Positions 14,139-23,171 of a stretch of DNA of 38,160 bases are shown here, one piece after another. The stretch is taken from contig JAILRA010000081.1 in the NCBI GenBank assembly GCA_024698715.1, positions 1-38,160 on the forward strand, in the 5' to 3' direction. A program made the translations under genes and the position numbers. The DNA is from Lachnospiraceae bacterium. Its GTDB lineage: Bacteria > Bacillota > Clostridia > Lachnospirales > Lachnospiraceae. Numbering within the stretch: position 1 is the stretch's first letter; every line of letters begins with the position of its first letter. The notes beneath the pieces were generated by a model, which saw only the letters and a program-made list of their open reading frames with translations, was not told the origin of the DNA and ran no database searches.

Positions 14139-16565
14139 ATGTTTTTCAGAATGCTGAAAAAAGACATTATGGAGAGAAAAGGATTGAATGTGATCCTTTT
14201 GGTTTTCATGTGTCTGGCTTCAATTCTTACGGTCTGCAGTTCAATAGTCTTATATGCGAATACATTCGGTGTAAAAAAGACAATGAAAAAGGTAAATGCT
14301 GCGGAAGTATCCCTGGTGACGGTACGTGATCTGAACGACATTAAGGGCCGTCAGGACAGGATCACCGATTGGCTGTTTGAGCAGAATAAGGTTGAAGGAG
14401 TCGAACTCGGAGAAACGATTCAGTTTAGGAGCAATGCGGTCAATTATCTCGGCTTTGACGAGGAAAAAAGTGTTCAGCTGGTGAACCGAGTTTACTATGC
14501 GTTTGATACATCCATGGAACACAATAAGGTTGTGGATATGGACGGAGAATATCTGGATCTTCCTTACGGCACGATAGCAATACCTCAGTATGTTCACAAT
14601 ATCGGCGGGATTGACATAGGAGATAACGTTCATATCACCACTCAGATGGGAAATATCTACGAATTTACGGTTGCGGCTATTTTTAAAGATCCTGCGATGA
14701 ACGGATGGTACAGACTGTATTTTAACGATGAAGATTTTGAAATAATTAAGAGTGAAAGTCCGGTAATATGTGATGTCTTTGCGGTAAATCTTGAAGACGG
14801 AAGCACCAATGTTGACGAGACACAGATTGTTAATGATTTCGGTCTGATGCATGAAGAATTCGGCGAACTCTTAAACAGCATGACGATGTCCGGATACAAT
14901 GACGACAGAGAAAGCGCGGTGTTCTTAAATGTTTTAATGATACTGGCAGCGGTATTCATCATCGCGATGGTTTTCATGACCATAAGTTTCACCATTAAAA
15001 CAGCCATTAAGAGCGAAGAAAAAGAACTCGGAATGCTAAAGGCACTGGGTGTGGAATCGGCATCGTTCAACTGGCTTTTTGCCGCAAAGTATCTGGCTAA
15101 TGCACTTGCAGCCACGGTTGTGGGCTTTTTCGGAGGGATCCACTTATCCAACCTTGATATTAAGTATATAACCTACGGACAGTTAAAGCCTGACGTTCTG
15201 CCTATGGTTATCGTTGCGTTTTCGGCTTCGTTTCTTTCCTTCGGATTAATAATTTTCTTTGTAAGTTTTTCATTAAGAAGAATGAAGAAAATAAGTATTA
15301 TGGATGTTATAGCGGGAGAGAACCGGGGCGAAAGATTCAAAGCTCTTCCGGGTATGTTCTTACACAGGATCAAAAACATAAATATTCCGTTTTATCTTGC
15401 GTTGACGGATCTTACAAACAGGATAAAAAGATATTCGTTTCTGATCATTGCGTACACGATGGGAATAACGGCAATGATTCTCCTGCTTGAGATAAGAAAC
15501 ACATCCAATACGGCTTACTGGATGGAACATTACTGGGGACATCCGCCGTTTGATTTTGCAATAGAGCTTCCCGACGAAGTCATGGAAAAATACGTTGAAC
15601 GCGGGGGCAATACCAAGCGTGCATTTGAAATAATCAATCAGGAACTGAAAGATGCGGGCATACCTGCGACGGTAAATTACTTTAACTGGTCGGGACGCAG
15701 AAAGTTAACTTTCAAAGGTAAGGAGATAGTTTGTTTCTTTCAGTGCGATTATCCTTCAAGAGTTAACGGTGAAATCTATAAAGGTGTTAATCCGAAACTC
15801 AGAAATGAAGTGCTGATGGATGCATATCATGCACAGATACACGGAATAGAAATAGGAGATACCGTTACTCTTGAATACGATAAATACAACGAAGACGGGA
15901 TTACTTTTTCCAAGGTTGAAGAGGATTTCATAGTAACCGGACTGGTTAATTCACCGACTGCATATCTGGAACTCATTATGAGTGACGAATTTAAAGATGC
16001 AGCCGGACTTCAGACAATATCGGCAGGAAGCACTATCAATGCTCCCAAAAACGAGCACGCGAAATATATTGAGATGATGCGTGAAATGTACGGAAAGAGC
16101 AGCGTAAGAAACAGAAAAGAAGAGGTTAAATATCAGCTTGGCGGATATAAAACCGAATGGAATCTTCTTTTGGCGATACTTCTTCCGACGCTTGCAGGCA
16201 TGATGATACTGGCAACCATACTGTATCAGAGTGTGAACATTATTGATGAAACACCGGACATAGCACTTTTAAAATGCAGCGGATTTTCAAACAGTGTCAT
16301 AAAAGCATGGCAGGTTATCAGAGTTGTCCTGATAACGGGAATCTCTTCCGTTGCATCGGTTGTTTTACTGAATACACTGTTGAAAGTACTGATCGGAAAA
16401 GCATATTTCTTTATGGGAAATATCGTTGAATATGAGCCGAACAGAAATATACTGCTTTTCTATATCGCGCTTCCGCTTGCGGTAATAATCATACTTGCGT
16501 TTGCGATATATCTGACTCTTTACGGAGTGAAAAAGATAGAACTTTGGAAGTTAAGGGATAACTAG
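14139..16565 (+). CDS. FtsX-like ABC transporter permease
   Basis: An 808-residue permease with a strong AGGAGG before the start. It shows one membrane segment near residues 18-38, a large extracytoplasmic domain, a first FtsX bundle around 265-390 containing EEKELGMLKALGVES, a further membrane segment near 430, a second extracytoplasmic domain, and a second FtsX bundle from about 680 to the end. This duplicated layout is that of MacB/LolC/Bce-like machines that move or release substrates from the membrane rather than import them. The ATPase gene follows after 16 bases. Linkage to a two-component system suggests an antimicrobial-resistance or export role. Confidence 0.92.
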   Translation: MFFRMLKKDIMERKGLNVILLVFMCLASILTVCSSIVLYANTFGVKKTMKKVNAAEVSLVTVRDLNDIKGRQDRITDWLFEQNKVEGVELGETIQFRSNAVNYLGFDEEKSVQLVNRVYYAFDTSMEHNKVVDMDGEYLDLPYGTIAIPQYVHNIGGIDIGDNVHITTQMGNIYEFTVAAIFKDPAMNGWYRLYFNDEDFEIIKSESPVICDVFAVNLEDGSTNVDETQIVNDFGLMHEEFGELLNSMTMSGYNDDRESAVFLNVLMILAAVFIIAMVFMTISFTIKTAIKSEEKELGMLKALGVESASFNWLFAAKYLANALAATVVGFFGGIHLSNLDIKYITYGQLKPDVLPMVIVAFSASFLSFGLIIFFVSFSLRRMKKISIMDVIAGENRGERFKALPGMFLHRIKNINIPFYLALTDLTNRIKRYSFLIIAYTMGITAMILLLEIRNTSNTAYWMEHYWGHPPFDFAIELPDEVMEKYVERGGNTKRAFEIINQELKDAGIPATVNYFNWSGRRKLTFKGKEIVCFFQCDYPSRVNGEIYKGVNPKLRNEVLMDAYHAQIHGIEIGDTVTLEYDKYNEDGITFSKVEEDFIVTGLVNSPTAYLELIMSDEFKDAAGLQTISAGSTINAPKNEHAKYIEMMREMYGKSSVRNRKEEVKYQLGGYKTEWNLLLAILLPTLAGMMILATILYQSVNIIDETPDIALLKCSGFSNSVIKAWQVIRVVLITGISSVASVVLLNTLLKVLIGKAYFFMGNIVEYEPNRNILLFYIALPLAVIIILAFAIYLTLYGVKKIELWKLRDN

Positions 16566-16581
16566 GATTCGGAGGATAAAA

Positions 16582-17346
16582 ATGGGAAACACGGTACTTG
16601 AATCAAAGGAATTATGCAAGACTTACATACTTGATAAGGTAAGCAACAATGTTTTGCAGAATGTGGATTTCAAACTTAAAGAAGGTGAGTTTACGGCAAT
16701 CATGGGTCCGTCCGGATCCGGTAAATCCACACTTCTTTATACATTGAGCGGAATGGATAAAATGACATCCGGAAAAGTAATATTCGACGGAGAAGATCTG
16801 TCAGGAATGAATCATAAACAGCTGACAGATCTGAGACTTCATAAAATGGGATTTGTGTTCCAGCAGATGTACATGTTAAAGAAACTCTGCATTATGGATA
16901 ATATCATTCTTCCCGGATATCAGGCGAAGAGCAGGAGTAAGGAGGAGGTGAATGACCGCGCGAGAAAGCTTATGCATAATCTTGGTATAGACGATATTGC
17001 GACCAATGAAATATCCGAAGTATCGGGCGGTCAGCTTCAGCGTGCATGTCTTTGCAGGGCACTGATCAATTCACCGAAGATTCTTTTTGCGGATGAACCT
17101 ACGGGAGCTCTTAATTCCAAGTCTTCTGCGGAGGTTATGAATGAACTTCGAAAAGCCAACTCCGAAGGGACTACTATACTTATGGTCACCCACAGCGAGA
17201 AGGTTGCTGCAAGTTCGGACAGGGTGGTATACCTTGTGGACGGTAATATCAAAGGTGAACTCAATCTCGGCAAGCAAAAAGACGAGGCGGAGAGTGCGGC
17301 AAGGGAAAGAAAGCTTAAGAACTGGCTTGATGAGATGGGATGGTAA
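16582..17346 (+). CDS. ABC transporter ATP-binding protein (MacB/LolD type)
   Basis: This 254-residue ATPase powers the permease encoded directly upstream. Walker A is GPSGSGKST at residues 42-50, the Q loop is FVFQQMYML, the signature is VSGGQLQRA, Walker B is ILFADEPTGAL, and the switch His lies in MVTHS. The GALNSKS segment and overall length fit the MacB/LolD/BceA group. GGAGG precedes the start, and the next gene starts 17 bases after the stop, so the genes are surely co-transcribed. Confidence 0.95.
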   Translation: MGNTVLESKELCKTYILDKVSNNVLQNVDFKLKEGEFTAIMGPSGSGKSTLLYTLSGMDKMTSGKVIFDGEDLSGMNHKQLTDLRLHKMGFVFQQMYMLKKLCIMDNIILPGYQAKSRSKEEVNDRARKLMHNLGIDDIATNEISEVSGGQLQRACLCRALINSPKILFADEPTGALNSKSSAEVMNELRKANSEGTTILMVTHSEKVAASSDRVVYLVDGNIKGELNLGKQKDEAESAARERKLKNWLDEMGW

Positions 17347-17363
17347 AAAAGTAAAAACACCGT

Positions 17364-18833
17364 ATGAAAGAAAAGATGAACGATATGAATAAAAAAGATA
17401 AATCGATAAAGAAAAAAATAACAGCTTTTTCGCTTTTGACATCAACATTATTTCTGAGTGCCTGCGGACCGTTCGGCAATCCTGTCGGGACCGTGCATGA
17501 AGGAATTTCGGAACCCGTTAAGCCGATAGGAAATATGAATACAACGGAAGTCATGGAATACGCGAATGAAGGAAGTACGGCAAATGTTTTAAGTGAATTC
17601 TCAACTGCCGACGGAGTTTGTACGGTAAAGGTAACGGAAGCTTTCTTTGACATTACGCTTGATGAGGAAAATGCAACTCCCTTTGAGGCAGGAAAAGCTT
17701 ACGGTGAAGCGATCAATACAATCTATCCGGATTACGGTGCTTCGCTTGAACCTTATCTTTTTGAAAACATAAAGGGCGCTTTTCCGAACATAGAAGATGA
17801 TTATACACCGGTTGAAACGAGAATGCAGGCATTGTTTGACTCCATTGAACCGCAGTATCAACAAGAAATACAGGGGCTTGCCGAAGGTATGGGTATCAGT
17901 ACTCGCGGAATAAAACCCGACGGAATACTCAGCGTTGAGGAGCTGATGATCGCACAGATGGTTCCCGACTGTCTGCGTAATACCGCATGCTCCGGACTTG
18001 CGCTTTGGGGAGACAAAACCGATACTTCGGATATGATCGGAGTAAGATGTCTTGAGTGGGCACTCGGAAGCGATAATTCAATGTGTAAGATCCAGACAGT
18101 CTTACGCATTAAGAACAAAGAAAAAAGCATTACCGTTTTCAGTTTTCTCGGAGTCATGGATGTTATATCCGGTGTGAACGACAACGGTGTTTTTGCGGGA
18201 ATGCTGGATATGTATACCGATCAGAGATTCGTGTATGAAGGAAAGAAGTGTTACAGTTTTGCAATCCGGCACGCTCTTGAGGAATTTGAAACAGCTAAGG
18301 AAGTCGGAGAGTATCTCGTTTCGGAAAGCCCGAATTTTACTTTCAGTCACAACGTTATGATCACTGACGGAAAAGAAGCCTACTGTGCTGAAGATGCGTG
18401 CGGTGAAGCAATACAGAATGGAAAAGCGGCCGCGATTCTGCGAGACTGCGATACGCCGTTAATGGAAGATTTATCGTGGGACAGTCCCGACAGTCTCTGT
18501 ATAGTTAATTCATATGTTACAAAAGGGAATTATGATTTTATGTCCGGAGTCGAAGTCAATGTGATCCGTTTTGCCAAATACAATCAGTGGGTTAAGGAAA
18601 AAGATTCGTTTGATGTGAAAGATGTCAAAAATATGATGACAAAAGAAAAAACCGACGTCGATCTTTTCGGCCTTCCGATAGTGCAGAATGTGCATCGTGA
18701 CAATTTGACACAGATGATAATTTTAGATTATCATAACGGTAGTGTTCAGGTAGCTTTTACGGGGCCCGAAGGGGTGACGGACAAGCCTGTTTTCTACGAG
18801 ACTGCTGAGCTTCCGAGAGTATCCGCAAAGTAA
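17364..18833 (+). CDS. Lipoprotein C45-type Ntn hydrolase (acyltransferase/amidase family)
   Basis: A 489-residue protein with a lipoprotein signal ending in LSAC (C34), so it should be anchored outside the membrane. The body matches the C45 / choloylglycine-hydrolase-like Ntn superfamily: the helix motif EAGKAYGEAI, QEIQGLAEGMGI, then NTACSGLALWG, where C209 is the likely nucleophile freed by autocleavage, and later NDNGVFAGMLDM and SFAIRHALE. Relatives cleave linear amide bonds, for example in penicillins, bile salts, N-acyl amino acids or acyl-homoserine lactones. The start is uncertain: ATGs at 17364, 17376 and 17385 all lack a clear ribosome binding site. Location between an ABC pump and a two-component system is unusual. 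Confidence 0.82.
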   Translation: MKEKMNDMNKKDKSIKKKITAFSLLTSTLFLSACGPFGNPVGTVHEGISEPVKPIGNMNTTEVMEYANEGSTANVLSEFSTADGVCTVKVTEAFFDITLDEENATPFEAGKAYGEAINTIYPDYGASLEPYLFENIKGAFPNIEDDYTPVETRMQALFDSIEPQYQQEIQGLAEGMGISTRGIKPDGILSVEELMIAQMVPDCLRNTACSGLALWGDKTDTSDMIGVRCLEWALGSDNSMCKIQTVLRIKNKEKSITVFSFLGVMDVISGVNDNGVFAGMLDMYTDQRFVYEGKKCYSFAIRHALEEFETAKEVGEYLVSESPNFTFSHNVMITDGKEAYCAEDACGEAIQNGKAAAILRDCDTPLMEDLSWDSPDSLCIVNSYVTKGNYDFMSGVEVNVIRFAKYNQWVKEKDSFDVKDVKNMMTKEKTDVDLFGLPIVQNVHRDNLTQMIILDYHNGSVQVAFTGPEGVTDKPVFYETAELPRVSAK

Positions 18834-18875
18834 CATACCGAACATGGAAAAGTATTCAATCTGAAACGGTGAATC

Positions 18876-19547
18876 ATGGATATTTTAATCATTGAAGACA
18901 ATGAAGAGCTGGGACAGCTTATTTACGATTTTATAACTAATTCGGATTACAGTGCCGACCTGGTCAAGTCTGCGGAAGATGCATTAAAAAAACTGGAAAA
19001 GGAAAACTACAGACTTCTTCTGCTTGATGTAATGCTTCCGGGACTGGACGGATTTAATGCACTTTCAAAGATAAGAAAAGACCATAATATGCCCGTTCTG
19101 ATGATGAGCGCCAGAACGGATGACGACAGTAAAATACTCGGGATGGAAACAGGGGCTGACGATTATATCGAAAAGCCTTTTTCCGTTCCTGTTCTTTTAT
19201 CCAAGATCAAGGCTCTTTTGAGAAGGGCATACGGAGAAAACGAAAATGATGTTCTGACATATAAGAATATCAGGTTGAATGTCGGAGCAAGAACTGTTAC
19301 CAAGGACGGAAAGTCTCTTGAAATCACAGGAAAGGAATTCGATATTCTTGAGTATCTTATGAAGAACGTCGGGAAGGTTGTTGACAAAAACAAGCTTTTC
19401 GATGAAGTCTGGGGCTTTTACAGCGATACGGAAATGAGTTCACTTAATGTATACGTGAGATGGCTCCGTGAAAAGATAGAAGACGATCCGAAGGAACCGG
19501 AATACATAAAAACCGTATGGCGTGTCGGATATAAATTCGGAGAATGA
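18876..19547 (+). CDS. OmpR/PhoB-family response regulator
   Basis: A 223-residue regulator with receiver residues E7-D8, phospho-acceptor D51 in LLLLDVMLP, MSART and YIEKPFS. A winged helix follows (EFDILEYLMKN, SLNVYVRWLREKI) and ends in TVWRVGYKF. GGTGA lies just upstream of the ATG. It is the partner of the kinase starting 25 bases downstream and probably controls the ABC operon, whose promoter region carries 11-bp-spaced repeats. It is related to, but clearly different from, the regulator at 3863. Confidence 0.93.
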   Translation: MDILIIEDNEELGQLIYDFITNSDYSADLVKSAEDALKKLEKENYRLLLLDVMLPGLDGFNALSKIRKDHNMPVLMMSARTDDDSKILGMETGADDYIEKPFSVPVLLSKIKALLRRAYGENENDVLTYKNIRLNVGARTVTKDGKSLEITGKEFDILEYLMKNVGKVVDKNKLFDEVWGFYSDTEMSSLNVYVRWLREKIEDDPKEPEYIKTVWRVGYKFGE

Positions 19548-19572
19548 TACCTCTTTCGGGAAGAAACAGATA

Positions 19573-20856
19573 ATGAAAAGAACGAAGTATTATATTGCAA
19601 CGGCGGTATATTTTATCCTCTGTGCTTTTGCAGTTATATTTGCCGAAATAAAACTCTCACAGAAAACAGAGAACAATCGTGTTGCATTTATGAACAGAAT
19701 GACAAAACAGATTTATGAGACGGGCAGTACGGACGTCTCTTCGTTTTTTTCGGATTTTAAAAAAGAAGACATTCCGAGTGAAATACATGTTTATTATTCG
19801 GATGCAGGCAGTTCTCTTCCGATGTATTTTGGTAACGGGAACAATACGTATATATGGACTCTTAAAGATCCTGAAGGGAATGTTACGGGATTTGTCGAGT
19901 ATGGTTTTGATCCGCTTTCTGCTTCGAAGATTATTTTGCCGGTAATAATGTCCGTTATTCTTTTTGCAATTCCTCTTGTTTTATATTTTATATATGTTGA
20001 CAGAAGTATTCTTAGGCCTTTCCGTGAGTTTTCGGAATATCCCGAAAAACTTTCGAGAGGGCTTACAATGGACGGAGTACCGGAAACGAAAAACAGAATG
20101 TTCGGAAAGTATGTATGGGGCATGAACATGCTGAACGATAAACTGGATTCGGACCGAAAAGAAATAGACCGGCTCTTATATGACAGAAAGAAGTTTATCT
20201 CAACACTGGCACACGGGATCAAAACACCTGTTGCCAATATAAAGCTGTATTCCGAGGCTATCGAGACCGGACTTTATCGTGGTGGGAATCCCGATTCGAA
20301 AGACAGTGAGATAGCACGAAAGATAAGCAGGAATGCCGATGAGATCGCAGAGCTTGTCAGCGGGATATTAAACGATCCGGGTGCATTAAAAAACAGTATT
20401 TCGGTAAAGGTTGAAGATTTTTATCTCGAAGACGTAAGAAAGAGGATTACGGAAGAATTTGAAAACAGACTGAAGGTTGCATGTATACCGTTTGAGGCGG
20501 AGATAAGCGGCAATCCGCTTGTAAGAAGCGATATAGCGCTAATCACCAGATGCCTTACGCAGCTAATGGAAAATGCGATAAAATACGGCGACGGAACCGG
20601 GATTAAGATCAGACTGTACAGGCAGGATGACATTACATTTTTTAGCGTTACAAACAATGGTGCCACACTCGGTGAAGGAGAAATACCGTATGTGTTCAAC
20701 TGTTATTTCAGGGGATCGAATGCTGCGGACAAGGAAGGAAGCGGCATAGGTTTATATGAGGCAAAATCGGTCGCAAAAGCGCTTGGCGGAGACATGATGA
20801 TGAAAGGTCATGAAAAGACCACCGAAGTGATAATGTATGTACCCGATGCCGGTTGA
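19573..20856 (+). CDS. Sensor histidine kinase
   Basis: The start is placed at 19573 (MKRTKYYIAT), just before the first membrane segment; an in-frame codon at 19522 would overlap the regulator gene. The 427-residue kinase has membrane segments near residues 8-25 and 117-140, a short extracytoplasmic loop of about 90 residues, then H214 in STLAHGIKTPV, the N box LMENAIKYG and the G box GSGIGLYEAKSVA. The small loop contrasts with the large sensor domain of the other kinase here. Kinases of this type near FtsX-type ABC genes often use the transporter itself as sensor. Confidence 0.92.
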   Translation: MKRTKYYIATAVYFILCAFAVIFAEIKLSQKTENNRVAFMNRMTKQIYETGSTDVSSFFSDFKKEDIPSEIHVYYSDAGSSLPMYFGNGNNTYIWTLKDPEGNVTGFVEYGFDPLSASKIILPVIMSVILFAIPLVLYFIYVDRSILRPFREFSEYPEKLSRGLTMDGVPETKNRMFGKYVWGMNMLNDKLDSDRKEIDRLLYDRKKFISTLAHGIKTPVANIKLYSEAIETGLYRGGNPDSKDSEIARKISRNADEIAELVSGILNDPGALKNSISVKVEDFYLEDVRKRITEEFENRLKVACIPFEAEISGNPLVRSDIALITRCLTQLMENAIKYGDGTGIKIRLYRQDDITFFSVTNNGATLGEGEIPYVFNCYFRGSNAADKEGSGIGLYEAKSVAKALGGDMMMKGHEKTTEVIMYVPDAG

Positions 20857-20880
20857 TAAGACTGCAGATCGGAGAAAAAT

Positions 20881-22743
20881 ATGAATGATAAAAAAGAAAA
20901 GATCACAAAAAAATTTCAGGCATTTGAACCGGGTCAGGTAAGAATGCTTGATCCTTATTGCTCCAATGCTTTTGAAAAAGAAACCGAATATCTGAAAAAG
21001 ATTGATCCCGAACGTTTACTTGCGGGATTTTATGAAAATGCAGGGATCGCCTCTGAAAAGATCCGTTACGGCGGATGGGAGGACTCGCTGATCGGCGGTC
21101 ATACTTTAGGGCATTATCTGACAGCGATCTCGCAGGCTTATGCGAATGCTTCCTGCAAAAAAGAAGATAGGGATTTGTTTCTTGAAAGAATAAAGAACAT
21201 TGTCGATGCACTTTCAAAATGCCAGAAACACACCAAGGGAAAACCCGGATTTTTATTCGGTGCGAAGATCGTCGATCCCGAAAATGTCGAATCGCAGTTT
21301 GATATGGTTGAGCAGAACAAAACCGATATTTTTAAGGAAGCGTGGGTACCCTGGTATACCATGCATAAAATCCTTGACGGTGTGATAAACGCATACCGTC
21401 TGACCGGTTATGATGAAGCACTTAAAGTTGCGGACGGGATAGGTGACTGGGTTTACGGCCGTGCAACAGGTTGGTCCGAAGAGACGCATAAAACGGTACT
21501 TGGCACAGAGTACGGCGGAATGAACGATGCTCTTTATGATCTGTACATGTATACCCGAAAAGAAGAGCATCTTAAAGCGGCACATTTTTTTGATGAAGAA
21601 GATCTGTTTAAAAAAGTTGCTTCGAATGAAAAGAATGCATTAAACGATCTGCATGCAAATACCACGATCCCGAAGTTTGCGGGGGCGCTTAACAGATTTA
21701 TTGCGGTCAGCGATGAGAAATACCTGGATTATGCGATAAAATTCTGGGATACGGTTATCGCACATCATACTTATGCTACGGGTGGAAACAGTGAATGGGA
21801 ACATTTCGGCGAGGACGATGTTCTGGATGCCGAAAGGACCAACTGCAATAACGAAACCTGCAACACCTACAATATGCTTAAAATGACACGTAAGCTTTTT
21901 ATGATCACCGGTGAGAAAAAGTATGCGGAATATTATGAAAACACTTTTATTAACGCGATACTTTCTTCGCAGAATCCTCAAACGGGGATGACCATGTATT
22001 TTCAGCCTATGGCTACCGGATATTTTAAAGTCTACAGTACTGAATTTACAAAGTTCTGGTGCTGTACGGGAAGCGGAATGGAAAACTTCACGAAACTTTC
22101 TGACAGCATATATTTTAAAGACGAAAACGGTATTAGCGTAAATATGTTTTTCTCATCCGAAGTTCAATATCCCGAACTTGGGATCAAACTTATTCAGGAA
22201 TCGGAAATTCCGATGAATGATACGATCCGTTTTACCGTGCGTCTTTTTGATGAAACAAAAAAACAGGCAAAGATTCGAATCCGGATACCCGACTGGGCTT
22301 ATGAAACTTTACTTTCTGCAGAAGATAAAAAGATCACAAAAGAAGACGGATATTATTGCATTGACGGAGTATGGGAAGATAATGAGAGTTTTTCGTATAC
22401 CTGCAAATGCAGGGTTATTTCAAAAGGCCTGCCCGACTGTAAAAACGTTTTTGCATTCTGTTACGGCCCCGTTTTGCTTTCGGCAGATCTGGGCTTTGAA
22501 GATATGATAGATTCATCCACGGGTGTTGATGTGACGATTCCTTCGAAAAAAACGGAAGGCAGAGAAGTACTAAAAGTGATCGGTGAAAGCGTAAGCGAAT
22601 ATATCTACGGGATTGATTCCCATATGAAAAGAAACGGAGAAACCCTGTCCTTTGATCTTGAAGGCGTCGATCGTGTACTGACCTTCAGCCCGCATTATAA
22701 AAAGACACGCGAGCGCTACGGAATTTACTGGTATTTTGAATGA
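20881..22743 (+). CDS. GH127-family beta-L-arabinofuranosidase
   Basis: A 620-residue cytoplasmic glycosidase (no signal peptide). It contains GGHTLGHYLTAIS, WVPWYTMHKI, the zinc-thiolate motif NNETCNTYNML (E325, C327) and the pair C394-C395 in FWCCTGSGMEN. These correspond to the Glu-Cys-Cys-Cys zinc site of the Bifidobacterium enzyme HypBA1, in which one Cys is the nucleophile; E307 is a candidate acid/base. Such enzymes release beta-L-arabinofuranose from hydroxyproline-linked plant glycans. GGAG precedes the start, 24 bases after the kinase gene, so it appears to be the last gene of the ABC/two-component operon. Confidence 0.9.
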   Translation: MNDKKEKITKKFQAFEPGQVRMLDPYCSNAFEKETEYLKKIDPERLLAGFYENAGIASEKIRYGGWEDSLIGGHTLGHYLTAISQAYANASCKKEDRDLFLERIKNIVDALSKCQKHTKGKPGFLFGAKIVDPENVESQFDMVEQNKTDIFKEAWVPWYTMHKILDGVINAYRLTGYDEALKVADGIGDWVYGRATGWSEETHKTVLGTEYGGMNDALYDLYMYTRKEEHLKAAHFFDEEDLFKKVASNEKNALNDLHANTTIPKFAGALNRFIAVSDEKYLDYAIKFWDTVIAHHTYATGGNSEWEHFGEDDVLDAERTNCNNETCNTYNMLKMTRKLFMITGEKKYAEYYENTFINAILSSQNPQTGMTMYFQPMATGYFKVYSTEFTKFWCCTGSGMENFTKLSDSIYFKDENGISVNMFFSSEVQYPELGIKLIQESEIPMNDTIRFTVRLFDETKKQAKIRIRIPDWAYETLLSAEDKKITKEDGYYCIDGVWEDNESFSYTCKCRVISKGLPDCKNVFAFCYGPVLLSADLGFEDMIDSSTGVDVTIPSKKTEGREVLKVIGESVSEYIYGIDSHMKRNGETLSFDLEGVDRVLTFSPHYKKTRERYGIYWYFE

Positions 22744-22838
22744 ACGATATCGTTCAAAATGACCCTTTTTCTGTTTTCGCTTAAGAACTCTTCGTAATTC
22801 GAGTAGTGCGAGAATTCTTTTTTTATCTTGCTCTTCAT
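22725..22838 (-). CDS. Possible 37-residue basic protein, antisense to the GH127 3' end
   Basis: The frame MKSKIKKEFS...IVHSKYQ starts at 22838 with GGAG six bases upstream and a TATAAT-like box a little further up. It overlaps the last 19 bases of the GH127 gene in antisense. The product is charged and has no recognised domain. A usable ribosome binding site is the only support, so it may be chance. Confidence 0.3.
   Translation of the reverse strand: MKSKIKKEFSHYSNYEEFLSENRKRVILNDIVHSKYQ
22741..22756. repeat. Perfect 16-bp palindrome at the GH127 stop codon
   Basis: TGAACGATATCGTTCA reads the same on both strands and begins at the TGA stop. A T run follows about 12 bases later, but the hairpin would have almost no loop, so it is a poor terminator; a protein-binding site is as likely. 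Confidence 0.5.
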
Positions 22839-23171
22839 AAATGACTCCGTAATTATATCTTACAAATATAGATATCGGGATGTTTGCCCGAAAACTTCAT
22901 CGGAAAAAACGTTCATTCCCTGATAAAATTTTCAATAGGAGCATGAATTTTTTATTGGATTTGTTTCGTTGCCCTGCCATTACTTTTTCTTCCCCGTGTT
23001 TGTTTCAAATATAATACACCCGAAAACCGCATCGTTCAACCGAAGCGGAAAACTCTTCACAATCGATCTGAACTTTATCATTTTTGAGATTAAGATATAT
23101 ACCGTAATAGTATTATTTCAAGTGTGGTATAATTTAAAAGATAGTGACAGTGAAAGATCAGTGGTTTAATT
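22839..23171. other. Intergenic stretch without a convincing gene
   Basis: Only short frames without ribosome binding sites are present, including a 33-codon minus-strand frame at 22980-23081 that could be a gene remnant. Near the right end TGG-TATAAT (23125-23133) is a probable extended -10 promoter for the gene at 23172. Confidence 0.5.
23125..23133 (+). promoter_or_regulatory. Extended -10 promoter (TGG-TATAAT)
   Basis: A perfect TATAAT at 23128-23133 with TG at the extended position, 38 bases before the start codon at 23172. No clear -35 is seen. Confidence 0.6.

Noticed and set aside
14250-14852. 200-codon minus-strand frame within the permease gene
   Set aside because: It is the antisense of a clear FtsX permease and has no start signal or family match.
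22980-23081. 33-codon minus-strand frame (MIKFRSIVKSF...TNTGKKK)
   Set aside because: The sequence looks protein-like, but there is no ribosome binding site and I recognise no family. It is mentioned only as a possible remnant.
22969-23169. 66-codon plus-strand frame in the gap before the AlkZ-related gene
   Set aside because: It has no ribosome binding site, an odd hydrophobic composition, and runs through the likely -10 promoter of the next gene.
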